64,000 nt of DNA from Atkinsonella hypoxylon. Its lineage: Eukaryota > Ascomycota > Sordariomycetes > Hypocreales > Clavicipitaceae. Positions within the stretch are counted from its first letter, which is position 1, and each line of letters starts with the position of its first letter. The stretch covers positions 45,217 through 109,216 of the forward strand of contig JFHB01000098.1 of the NCBI GenBank assembly GCA_000729835.1, in the 5' to 3' direction. The notes beneath the pieces are model-generated. The model did not search any database, had not been told where the DNA came from, and saw only the letters and a list, made by a program, of their open reading frames with translations. A program made the position numbers and the translations under genes. Below, in pieces: positions 36,022 to 46,303 of the stretch.

Positions 36022-37781
36022 ATGCGCACTGGCATCTGTCAAATTGTGCTTGCCGCATTGGCGCAACACTGGTTCATATTGGTACTCCTCCTCACACTGT
36101 TGCATTTTGCCCGAAATCGATATCACAACCGCCTCAACAAGTTTCCTGGACCCTTTGCCGCTTCCATTTCGAATCTGTGGCGCTTCATCAGCGTATGTAG
36201 ACGCCGACCGGATTTGACACTACGTCAACTACACGAAAAGCATGGGGACGTAGTTCGGATAGGGCCTAATGCCATCTCATTCGCAAATCCTCTTGCGCTC
36301 AAGTCCATATATGGATTGAACAAGGGCTTTATCAAGGTAAGCGTCTTTCTCCCTCAGCCTTGTCGAGAACGATATAAGTGACTCTAATTTAGTCCGACTT
36401 TTACGTTGTCCAACAAGCCGTTGTTAATGGAAAGTCACTGCCCTCTCTATTTAGCACAACTGATAATAGCTTTCATGCGCAATTTCGCCGTTGTGTCAAT
36501 GCAGCTTTCTCCATGAGCGCATTGGTTCAGTATGAGCCTTTCGTTGACAATACAACCAAACTATTCCTCGATCAAACAGAGAAGCTGTTCGTGCGGCAAA
36601 ACCGAGAGTGCGATCTGACAACGTGGTTTCAATACTACGCTTTCGATGTCATAGGCGAGATAACATACAGCAGGAGGCATGGGTTTGTAGAGAACAACAA
36701 AGATGTCGAGGGCATCATTGCATACCTTGGTCGACTGTTCCTTTACGTTGCTCCGGTGAGTAACCCTCTCTAACAAGCGCCACCCACCTGCTCACCGTTT
36801 CAGATCGGGCAAATACCATTTCTAGACCGACTTATTTTGAAAAATCCATTATTCCTAAAGCTGTCACAGTGGGGTCTAGTCGACTCCACATTCCCTGTGG
36901 CGAAGTTTGCACGATCTCGCATGGCGGAAAGACTTATCCCTGAGCTCAAGGCAGACGTGGCTCTACCTACCAATAGTATCAGAAAGCGTCCAATGAGCCC
37001 AGATCTGCTTTCCAAGTTTATTGCGGCCAAAGAAAGTCGTCCCGATTTCATGACCGACACGCTCGTGCAGACCATGGCAGTATCAATGGCTTTTGCTGGC
37101 TCAGAGACAACCGCGATATCGTTATCCTCGGTGTTTTACTATCTGCTAAGAAACCGGTCATGCTACGATAAGCTCCAGCTAGAAATAGACGACAGCATTA
37201 AGCAAGGTATAATATCTCATAGCGACAATGGTTTAGTCACTTTCGAAGAGGCCCAAAAGCTCCCTTATCTCCACGCCTGTATTCAAGAGGCATTCCGGCT
37301 ACATCCAGCTGCAGGTTTGCCACTGGAGCGGATAGTGCCGCCAGAGGGAGCTGAAATTGCCGGTCATTTTATTCAAGGCGGGACAATCGTGGGCTGTTCC
37401 GCTTGGATCATTCATCGGCGACCGGAAATATTCGGCCCAGATGTCGATGCATTCAGACCTGAGCGTTGGTTACCTGATCCTACCAAGAATGAGGAGGACG
37501 AAAGCAGAAGAATCAGGCACATGTCGTCAATGATGTTTCAGTTTGGTATGGGCAGCCGAACTTGTATAGGCAAGAACATCAGTCTTTTAGAGATTTATAA
37601 GCTTGTTCCAAGCCTGCTAAGGAGATTCGATGTAAGTGTAAGGAGCATGTTTTTTTCCGACCACTACTGACCTGTTTGACTGTAGCTTGACTTCGAAGAT
37701 CCTAACAAGGATTGGACATTGACAAACGCGTGGTTTGTTAAGCAATCGAATTTCAATGTCCGATTTATGTGCAGGGGATAG
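36022..37781 (+). CDS. Cytochrome P450 monooxygenase (pisatin demethylase/benzoate hydroxylase-like)
   Basis: Four exons (36022-36336, 36393-36755, 36804-37631, 37686-37781) with short introns (56, 48, 54 nt) give 533 residues. An N-terminal membrane anchor (HWFILVLLLTLLHFA) precedes the proline-containing KFPGPFAA hinge. The I-helix has MAFAGSETTAIS, the K-helix ExxR is EAFRLHP, the PERF-like motif is FRPERW, and the haem loop is FQFGMGSRTCIGKN with the proximal Cys. This is the pattern of fungal class E P450s related to pisatin demethylase and CYP53-like enzymes. It is an ER-bound, CPR-dependent hydroxylase or demethylase of unknown substrate. It is complete and looks functional. Neighbouring redox enzymes suggest pathway use. 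Confidence 0.94.
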
Positions 37782-39509
37782 GAGATTACGTCGCCAACAT
37801 TACTCTTATTGATATAATGTAGCATTTTGTGATTTCCCAAATGTCACAGATATGCCATTTTCCACCATAATATATGCAAGCAAGGATAGCGCCGTGGAAG
37901 GAAAAGTCACCATAGTTTTGTATACCATTGTTCACAAGCGCTGTACATTTGAAGTGTCCCAAAGCACTCCTGTCATGGCAAACTTCTCGAGATGGGGTGA
38001 CATCATAATTGTTCTATAACGCATCCATATCGGACGTCGGGGAATGAAATTGAGTAGGGAAGGAGAGAACTAGCGATAGCACAGGATTTCAGAAACCCCA
38101 TGCATAAATAAATAAGCCTTGTGTCATGTCAAGAGAGTGAGAAGATAAGGCATACTAAGTCGTGCGATGTATTGCGGTGGAAGTAAGCTTGTCGCAGACT
38201 TTGTTGCAACAAAAATTAATTGTGATAGCTCAACATTCCTTTGCTGAAGCAGAAATGGACCTAGAATACTCGATAGACTCCGTAGAGACACAGAGATATA
38301 GCAATGACGAGAGGTCAGGAAAGCACTGAGTGAACTGTAACCACCTAGGCGCTAGTGCTACCGAGCAGTCAGCGAAAACTTACATGAAGCCTAGATGAAT
38401 ATTAGCATCACTACAGGCAAGCTCCAGCGGCCTGACCCGTTTCTATGGCGATGACAGGTGATTTAGAAATGCTACAACCGGGGTTGCAGATCTTTCGTTC
38501 CACGATTGTACATGCAGAAGATGTCATTTATCTTACTGCTGCTCCGCATCATACGCTTTAAGTACAAAAGTTGTAGCATAGCTAGATAGACCATGTACGT
38601 GGTAATTTTAGGGTTAACAAAAAGCTCTCCCAGAGACATGAAAAATGCTGAGCGCAAGACACCCCAATATTCATCCTTGCGATGTGCCTCTTTGTAAGGT
38701 ATGATTGCTATTACTTTCATTGCAAGACAAGCGATCAGGGTGTGAGATAGGTGGTTCGGTAATAAGATGCCCTCATTAAGCTTAGCTGACGAGCTTTATG
38801 CTATGCATTTAGTGACTGAAAAGATTGAAGTATATGAACGAATCTGTGATTGGCTGTATGCTGTAGCGAGCTAAACCTCAGAGTGTCTCAGCACTGAATC
38901 GCCCGTCTCACACTCTGGTCGTTCATCTTTAGAGTGATTAGTATTGTAGCGGAAGAACCTTACAGAGGGAGTTTTCGATTAGTGTATAATCCCTGCCAGT
39001 ACCGCACTTGAGCCTTATCGTCACGTAAGAGATGGTCAAATCAGGCCATGTTAGATGCAATATTAGTACTTCTATTATAATGTAGATTAGTAAGTACATA
39101 GAGGATGTACCTTACAGAAAGATTTCTTGTTAGTGAATTGAACAATGCCTGCTGATACCGCGTTAGAGTCTTATCGTGAAGTAGGAGACTTGGTTTTGGG
39201 GAGAACCTTTTGTGTACACTGTGCAGTGTCCGAAAGAAGCAGGATGCATGGGCCAGTTACGCATTCTTCAGAAATTATACTGTAGAACTCCTTGAGCGGG
39301 GTAAGAAAGTTGTAGGTGGTCTATATTCCGTATGAGGACCTTATTTATATACTATTGTCCTGCACGAACCCCGCATGTGACACGCGACTCGGTCACGACT
39401 GCGAGGGAAATGAATAGTCTTAAGGCAACCATTATTCAGGGTAGCCCGACTCTAAACTACCAACTTATTACAAATCAACATCTGAGTTGTCATCAAACGC
39501 TTATATATC
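37782..39509 (+). promoter_or_regulatory. Intergenic region upstream of the FMO gene
   Basis: A 1.7-kb stretch without a recognised gene. Its right part holds two diverged direct copies of a 100-bp segment (annotated separately). A TTATTTATATACTA stretch at about 39340 is a possible TATA element, about 170 bases before the FMO start. Confidence 0.45.
38936..39189 (+). repeat. Two diverged direct copies of a ~100-bp segment
   Basis: Copy 1 (38936-39032) and copy 2 (39085-39189) share GATTAGTA, CCTTACAGA, TTAGTG, TACCGC, CTTATCGT and GTA-GAGA in the same order and spacing. They differ by many substitutions. A local duplication or two fragments of one element are both possible. Confidence 0.65.
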
Positions 39510-41475
39510 ATGGCTGCCAGTTTGGGTGACAGCAGACCTGCCACTGTACAGTTCTTGCCTGGTTCCAGCAACATCTCTGTAGCCAAGTTTCCTCCTCCTC
39601 ACAATCTCCATGACATTAATCCTGCTCGGGAGGTTGAATCAGTAGTACAGCAGCTGAATACTAGCTTGGGCGATGGTTCCTTTGAAACCGTGGCAAGTCT
39701 GTTTGCCCAAGATGGCTATTGGCGCGACCATTTGATGCTTTCGTGGAATTTCCGGACAGTTCAAGGGCCTCCCAAGATTCTAGATTTCCTACGAATTTGC
39801 TCAAAATCGAGTGATGGATTCCGATTGCGAAGCATCGCCCTCGACAACAGTTCGTTAGTTGGCCAGCCAGTGACTGCCCCACTCGATGGCCAAGGCAAGG
39901 TTCTAGGAATACAGGCTTTTTTGACGATAGAAAGTGCTCGCGGCCGAGGAAATGGCTTGATTCGCCTGGCATATGAGAATGATGCCTGGAAGATTTTCAC
40001 CATTTACACAAGCTTGCGTGAGCTAAAAGGCTATGAAGAAGGCACTTTCTTCAACCGTCCAAAGGGTGTTAGTCATGGAAGCGAGCCTGGCAGAAAAAAC
40101 TGGGCAGAAAGAAGAGCTCTGGCGAGAGAATATAAAGATGGCAGCGAGCCGAAGGTTCTCATTATCGGTGAGGGAGCACATATCGTATTTCATGCATAAG
40201 CAAGGGTCACTAATGTTGAGATCCAAAGGTGCCGGACAAGCGGGACTGACGGCCGCCATACGCTTGAAAATGCTGGGGATCAATGCCCTGATCGTTGACC
40301 GCAACGAACGAATTGGGGATAATTGGAGAAACCGCTATGATCAGCTCGTGCTGCATGATCCTGTGTGGTACGATCATATGCCGTACCTGAACTTCCCGCC
40401 TCAGTGGCCAATTTTTACACCCAAGGACAAATTGGCCGACTGGTTCGAAGCCTATGCTGGAATAATGGAGCTCAATGCGTGGATGAGAACAAATATAATC
40501 CATACCTCCTGGGATGAGGCAGGACGCGCGTGGACGGTTGACGTGGTACGAAAGCATGATGACGGTTCGACCGAAACCAGGACCTTTCATCCGCGCCATA
40601 TCATCCAGGCTACCGGACACTCTGGACAGAAGAATTTGCCCAACATAAAGGGCATGGATTCCTTTAATGGACATCGTATTTGTCATTCTTCAGAATTCCC
40701 AGGCGCAAGGGACGAAGGCAAAGGGTTAAAGGCTGTTGTGGTGGGCTGCTGCAACTCGGGCCACGATATCGCTCAAGATTACGTTGAAAAGGGATATGAC
40801 GTTACCATTGTGCAGAGGTCTAGCACAAATGTTGTTTCATCCTATGCTATTATGGATATAGCGTTAAAAGGGCTGTTCTCCGAGGATGGACCTCCCGTCG
40901 ATGATGCCGACATGATTATCCATAGCATGCCGAACAGTATGCTTAAGGCAGTCCAGATCGAGGTGACAAAGTTGCAGCGGGAAAATGACAAGGAGATGTT
41001 GGAAGGACTCGAAAAAGCCGGGTTCAGGACAGACAATGGGCCCGACGAATCAGGATTGTTCTTCAAGTACTTTCAACGAGGAGGTGGATACTACATTGAT
41101 GTTGGGGCATCAAGGTTAATCATTGATGGCAAGATCAAGATTAAGCAAGGTCAGGAAGTAACTGAAATCTTGACGCATGGCCTCCGCTTTGGAGATGAGT
41201 CTGAACTTGAGGCCGATGAGATCGTGTGGGCTACGGGCTACCAGAGCATGAAAAGCCAGACGCGCGAGATTTTCGGTGACTCCGTCGCGGACATGGTTGG
41301 TGAGGTCTGGGGCTTGAACGAAGAAGGGGAATGGCGGACGATTTGGCAGAAGAGCGGACATCCTGGGTTTTGGTATCACGGGGGCAACATGGCACTTTGT
41401 CGATACTATTCTAAACTCCTGGCTCTGCAGATAAAGGGGCTCGAAGAGGGCTTATACGCCTACGATGAGGATTAG
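39510..41475 (+). CDS. Flavin-containing monooxygenase with N-terminal NTF2/SnoaL-like domain
   Basis: Two exons (39510-40167, 40229-41475) with a 61-nt intron give 634 residues. Residues about 40-185 have an NTF2/SnoaL-like pattern (VVQQLNTSLGDGSFETVASLFAQDGYWRDHL...). The FMO part starts at VLIIGAGQAGLTAAIRL, the FAD loop, and has RIGDNWRNRYDQLVLHDP, a second nucleotide loop VVGCCNSGHDIAQ for NADPH, and VWATGYQ. This fused architecture is common in ascomycete FMOs of the YUCCA-like class. They oxygenate N-, S- or carbonyl centres (Baeyer-Villiger-like reactions are possible). The intron sits exactly inside the FAD loop. The gene is complete. It is in tandem with the P450, same strand, 1.7 kb apart. 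Confidence 0.92.
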
Positions 41476-42288
41476 GCTTTGAGCCTTTTCCATCAACCTC
41501 TGTAGCTTATGTATGCTCCATCTACGTCTAGAAATGAAAGAAAATGGCTCTCACTTTGATATGAACGGGAAGTGGCCAGTCGCGACAGACGATAAGTCGA
41601 GGTTTAAATAGACCACTTGTCTGCGAGACTACGGCCAACATACTAAGTGTATCTCTCATGGGTATGTCTTAGTTTCACTGAACAAGGCTGTTTGCTAAGT
41701 GTGTTGGAAGTAGGTTTCAAGGATATGTGTTCTTTGACACGATGTAGCTACAGTCAAGTGTGGTATGAATCGACGATTATGTTATACCCGGCTAGTGCTT
41801 GGACAACAAATCTAACCAAATGCCATCTGTGAATGCAGACCGACAGCGCGCAATGTAGATCTGTATTTGAAAAATCAACTCCTCAAGGGTTGTGGCAATG
41901 CTGTGATTCATTGTCACGAGCATGAGACTAACTACTGTCAGACTTCGCTATGCCATTGCAAGAGGCTTACTTGATGTACCAATGAGCATAGCCGTTGTCC
42001 TACGCTTCCGACATTCTTGTCGGGTTTCTGAAACTCATCAAGATACGGGGTGTGAGGGTCTGACTGCGAGCTAGAACAGGGTGACTTCTTGCACCCACTC
42101 TGTCGGTCAGTCGAGAGGCCATCACGCGTTCCACCAGTCTCTTTCGGTCAGCAAATAATTCCTTAATCATACCGAAGCCGGGGGCACAGAGCTAAGCCGC
42201 GAGGGAGAAAAACCAACGTGGCATTCGGGCCACGGACGAATCAGCGAAAATGTAAAAGTTGTGATATACTGCCGAGCTAATCTGACAG
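41476..42288. other. Convergent intergenic region
   Basis: Region between the 3' ends of the FMO and acyltransferase genes. No gene or repeat recognised. Confidence 0.5.
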
Positions 42289-44121
42289 TCATAGGGCTAC
42301 TAGTCTCTCCACCTGTCTACCGACTGTTGTGCTCCAAATGTCGACTTTTTTGTACCACACATGTGATAAATAAATAGTGATGGGGAAGAGAGTCAACCAG
42401 CCGAGAATGTAGCCCCCAGTTCGGCCTGATCGTTCGAAAAGTCTTGGCATCAGCCAGAATCCCAGGCAATGTAGTACCGGGCCGTGAACCAAATATAATG
42501 AGAAACTTATTTGGCCCAAGTATTGCGCGAAACGACCCTCCAAGCACTTGGACAGAAATGGAGTATGAATAATACAGGGGATCAACAACAACGAGCCTAT
42601 AGACTGGTAGAACATCCATTGTGATAGTGGATAGTAGTATCTTGGAACAAATGACGACAGGAGGACAAAGCCTGGCGTATGTTCGGCGCCAACATCTGGA
42701 TATGACAGGAGGTAGAGGGCAATGACAAAAATCACCCATCGAATTGCTGCCAAACCTCGCGTCGTCGATGGGTAATTGGAGGCTCGGCCACCACTTCGAG
42801 AAAGTGTCGTGGCAGACAGACCTGTAGAAGCCATCAGGATATCAATCTCTGACAGCATAGCACCTGCCAAGAATGTGCCCATATCCCATCGACCGATTAC
42901 AATGCTATACGTGGATAGTGTGGCGGCGAGTGAAAGCCGCCAAGTCGTTTTTAACGCCAGAGTGCCTAGGAGAAACATGTAAATCACCATAGATCCTCGA
43001 AACTCAGTTGGCATTGTATATGTGTGCGGGTCGTAACGAGGGTGATAGTGGTTAAAATTGAACGGGTTGGCCCACTCCGCATACACCCGAGTGAAGTTTT
43101 GCACTGCGAGCATGAGGCTTTCATGTTTAAGAGGATGTTCTTCCCAAGACCCCCCATACTGCACCCAGTATAAATTCGAGTGCTGGGGAACGAGCGACGC
43201 ATTTTCTATATCGACAGCTTCTGAAGCGCCCCGACCTTTCTTCTCCTTTGCTCCATCGGAAACTCCACCTGTTCCCTGTCTAGCGTGTGCTTGATCATGT
43301 ATTCTTCCATGCATTGCTTTCGGCGCGGATTGCTTCTCAAGCTCCTGCACCATTCCATACAACGCCACGGGACTTATCAGTAGCGAAGTGTAATTGATAC
43401 ATAGCGTTCCGGACGCATGCATCGCCTCGCTCAAGTGTCTCACATTGTGCGCTCTCAGAAAATCTGCAATGGCTGAGGATCCAGTAACAGAGACACTTCC
43501 TTTAGGACACGACGGGGCAAGCTGGGCAACCGCCCAACTGCCATTAATGTATATCGAATCGGGACCGCGGTATATAGCTATTTCCGATTTGAATGCGCCA
43601 GTCTGAGCTAAGGCCGCCACTAGCAGCATGCTGAGTGTGGGTGGTAGAAAAAGACGAAACGCGCGCCTAAACACCGAAGAGGAAAGGCTTCGATATGCCT
43701 CGTCCCAGTTGTGGTTGTGAATTGAGCGAACAATGTGCCGGCAAAGGACGTAGCCTGAGATGGCAAAAAATATGGACACCATTGCTCTCCCACGGTGTAT
43801 TAGAGACACTATAGGCAATGAAAACCAATTCAGATAAGGCTCTGGTGATAGAGGTCCTAGAAAACCGTGGCCAAGCATGATCGATTTCGTCCATGGCCAG
43901 AGGAAATGGTAATTGAAGACAGCAATGCAGGCGATGCCTCGAAGGCCATCGAGGCATTCCACCCTGGTACCAGTTGCTTTCAGGCTTGGCATCGACTTCG
44001 ACCGCTCTGCGTCATCGTAGCTGTTATCGTTGAGGATGTCGTGGGCTTCGGATCGAGGTAGCAGGTCCAGCTGCTGCTCGTGAAGCGGTGACGCAGGCCC
44101 AGGGTTCAGACTGGAATGCAT
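42289..44121 (-). CDS. Acyltransferase-3 family integral membrane protein
   Basis: An intronless frame of about 610 residues from the ATG at 44121 (reading MHSSLNPGPASPL); the frame is open further upstream but has no earlier ATG that I trust. After a 75-residue polar N-terminus, the acyltransferase-3 signature appears: ECLDGLRGIACIAVFNYHF, with the motif R and the catalytic-type His, then GRAMVSIFFAISGYVLCRHI. About ten hydrophobic segments follow, including IVIGRWDMGTFLAGAML and FAQYLGQISFSLYLVHGPVLH near the C-terminus. A charged loop interrupts the middle. Family members transfer acyl groups to sugars, lipids or small molecules at membranes, and some in fungi acylate secondary metabolites. 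Substrate unknown. Confidence 0.9.
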   Translation of the reverse strand: MHSSLNPGPASPLHEQQLDLLPRSEAHDILNDNSYDDAERSKSMPSLKATGTRVECLDGLRGIACIAVFNYHFLWPWTKSIMLGHGFLGPLSPEPYLNWFSLPIVSLIHRGRAMVSIFFAISGYVLCRHIVRSIHNHNWDEAYRSLSSSVFRRAFRLFLPPTLSMLLVAALAQTGAFKSEIAIYRGPDSIYINGSWAVAQLAPSCPKGSVSVTGSSAIADFLRAHNVRHLSEAMHASGTLCINYTSLLISPVALYGMVQELEKQSAPKAMHGRIHDQAHARQGTGGVSDGAKEKKGRGASEAVDIENASLVPQHSNLYWVQYGGSWEEHPLKHESLMLAVQNFTRVYAEWANPFNFNHYHPRYDPHTYTMPTEFRGSMVIYMFLLGTLALKTTWRLSLAATLSTYSIVIGRWDMGTFLAGAMLSEIDILMASTGLSATTLSRSGGRASNYPSTTRGLAAIRWVIFVIALYLLSYPDVGAEHTPGFVLLSSFVPRYYYPLSQWMFYQSIGSLLLIPCIIHTPFLSKCLEGRFAQYLGQISFSLYLVHGPVLHCLGFWLMPRLFERSGRTGGYILGWLTLFPITIYLSHVWYKKVDIWSTTVGRQVERLVAL

Positions 44122-45007
44122 GCTGGTGGTTGGTGCTCGCCTGGCGTGGCTTGCAGGCTCACATCCGTGGGAGACGTATGGTGGTGATGCGGCGATGATG
44201 TAGTCCGCAGGGACAAAGAAGCACACTTGCTGTCCGAGACATGCAGGATTGGAGTTCAGATCACACAGACTGGTCTAATAACCGCATTGGTAAATCGGTA
44301 CCTGCGCACGACTTGTCCTCAGATATCAAGGTTCACCGCATCTCAGATCCGAGTGGGGCATGTTTTGCGACCTAATTTGGCAAGCGGTGACAACGACTTG
44401 CATACACTGAGCACAATGCAGAACCCCACAGTGTATTCGTGCGAACAATATAATTACCAGCAGCAACTTTAGCACAAGACGAGATGAGGCTGGACCTGAG
44501 GGGTAGCCGTGGGCTGGCGGCAGCAAAATCAGGTCAAGGTTTCCAGGAAGGAATATTGTGGTGGTCATAAGTCATCGCGAAGCCTACGCTTGCGCATCCA
44601 ATCATCTCACATTGAATTGTGAGAGTTATGATGCACCACCAATTCACGTGAGAAGCAGCGTACGTTTATTGAATGTAATGATTTTGTTCATTCTATTATC
44701 TGTTCTGCGTGCTTAATGGGCGGAGGGCTAGCTTAGCCACCAAGGTAGCCACGCAGGCGACAGTTTATTTCAGTCAGCTGGTGGTGCTGCCTCTAGCTGA
44801 CTGACTACTGGATTAAACCGTCATCTGCATGTGTAGCTAAAACTCAAGATTATGCTGACGTCGAAAATCGCAGCGCATGACAGACTCGGTCGAAAGATTA
44901 TTGATAGGAATTTATGTGGAGAGGGAACAGCCTACAAGTGCGACAAGTCGTGGTTGCTTCGAGATTCCTAGCTCTTTGAACAATCCTATATTTGCATTTA
45001 GAACTTC
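44122..45007. other. Intergenic region upstream of the acyltransferase
   Basis: No gene recognised. Its left part should contain the acyltransferase promoter; the right part carries the 3' end of the kinase-like gene. Confidence 0.45.
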
Positions 45008-46303
45008 TCAGGGTACCGTACAAGTGGTCGCAGGGTCAGCTTCCTTGCAACCGCATTTTCCTTTTCCAAGAGCTTCTCCCAGCAGATAGCTCGCTGGCCT
45101 CTCCCAGTTTAAATATGGCTCGCCCTTCTTAACTAGCGATTTCCGTCTCACAACGTGAACAGGCTTCATCTCCTCTCCAGTCACTCCCCCTTTTGGGCCA
45201 TAAATCGGTACAGGCTTTAGCGGATGATCAGGCATCCATGGCCACTGGACCCAAGTATCTATAGGCTTAAACTCCCTTGATTTCCTTTCGGTAAGCCACG
45301 CGTCCAATGCACTTCGAAAGGTTTTAATATCACTATCCAGCTTGACTTCAGGGTGCTTCACCCACTCCATTTTTAGTATAGCTTCAGCATCTTGTTGCTC
45401 GTGCGGAACATCACGGAAGTGTTCGTCGAGAGTAATGATCTCATAGAGCGTAAAGATAACACCCTTAGCGTCATCCCGACTAGGCGTATAGTGTTTGTCA
45501 ATCATGATTGAGTAATTGAAGTCAAAGATTTGAAGATTATTGTTTTCATCAATAACCAGATTTCGCGCGGCTATGTCTTGATGCATAATGCCATACTGGT
45601 AGTTCAGGTCATCTACCACAGACAACAGTTGGGAAAACCACTCAAGACGAAACGGCCTAGTTGTAGCATTATTGTCTTTAAGTGTGCCGCCAGAGACAAA
45701 CTTCGAAGTGAACCCAACTATCCCTCCAGTTATTTTATCGAGTACAACGGAGTCGAAAGGGACGATGTGTGGGTGGTCGCGAGGCAAGCGACTCCAATCG
45801 TTGAGTTCATACCAAGTTCGGAACATGCCATTCACCATAAACCAGTACTTGAAAGCGGCTATTGTTTTGGGAGGGTTTTGGCCTATACACGGAGCTTCTT
45901 GGTATGATACTAGGTCAACTTGCGGCCCTAGCCTGTCTAGCTCGGTCAAGTTTGAAAAGAAAACAGTCTTAATAGCAAATGGAAGCTCCAAGGCAGTCAA
46001 TGGATGGTAATTGACATACCAGGTCACATCATCGTCCGGATTTGTAGATATTGTAATAGGTCCGTCCGGTTCTGAGAAGCGAATGCCAAAAACACCGTCG
46101 CCAAGGTGGTCAATATGTTTTTGGAGCTGGGCCATACAAATATCCTCGGTGGCCTCGACATCCTCATCCGCAACCGGGGTCGGCGGGGCATATGTGACTG
46201 CGAAATGTCTTCTCTGGTCAAAATCCGTAATGTGCCATGTATAAGGACCGCCGTTTAACAGGGCGCCCGATCCTGTCCAGAGCCGCTCGTGAGGTTTGAT
46301 CAT
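45008..46303 (-). CDS. Fungal protein-kinase-like domain protein
   Basis: A single exon of 431 residues. The C-lobe shows a kinase catalytic loop HQDIAARNLVID (Asp and Asn retained) and FDFNYS where the metal-binding DFG is normally found, so Asp is kept but Gly is replaced by Asn. The N-lobe is poorly conserved: I see no clear glycine-rich loop. A Lys-rich, Cys-containing tail (GKGKCGCKEADPATTCTVP) ends the protein. This type of small kinase-like protein is expanded in many ascomycete genomes, frequently in repeat-rich accessory regions. Whether it phosphorylates anything cannot be told. Its neighbours are repeats and accessory genes. Confidence 0.83.
   Translation of the reverse strand: MIKPHERLWTGSGALLNGGPYTWHITDFDQRRHFAVTYAPPTPVADEDVEATEDICMAQLQKHIDHLGDGVFGIRFSEPDGPITISTNPDDDVTWYVNYHPLTALELPFAIKTVFFSNLTELDRLGPQVDLVSYQEAPCIGQNPPKTIAAFKYWFMVNGMFRTWYELNDWSRLPRDHPHIVPFDSVVLDKITGGIVGFTSKFVSGGTLKDNNATTRPFRLEWFSQLLSVVDDLNYQYGIMHQDIAARNLVIDENNNLQIFDFNYSIMIDKHYTPSRDDAKGVIFTLYEIITLDEHFRDVPHEQQDAEAILKMEWVKHPEVKLDSDIKTFRSALDAWLTERKSREFKPIDTWVQWPWMPDHPLKPVPIYGPKGGVTGEEMKPVHVVRRKSLVKKGEPYLNWERPASYLLGEALGKGKCGCKEADPATTCTVP

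Noticed and set aside
38472..38720. Reverse frame of 82 codons between the P450 and FMO genes
   Set aside because: No domain, AT-rich codons, and no relation to either neighbour.
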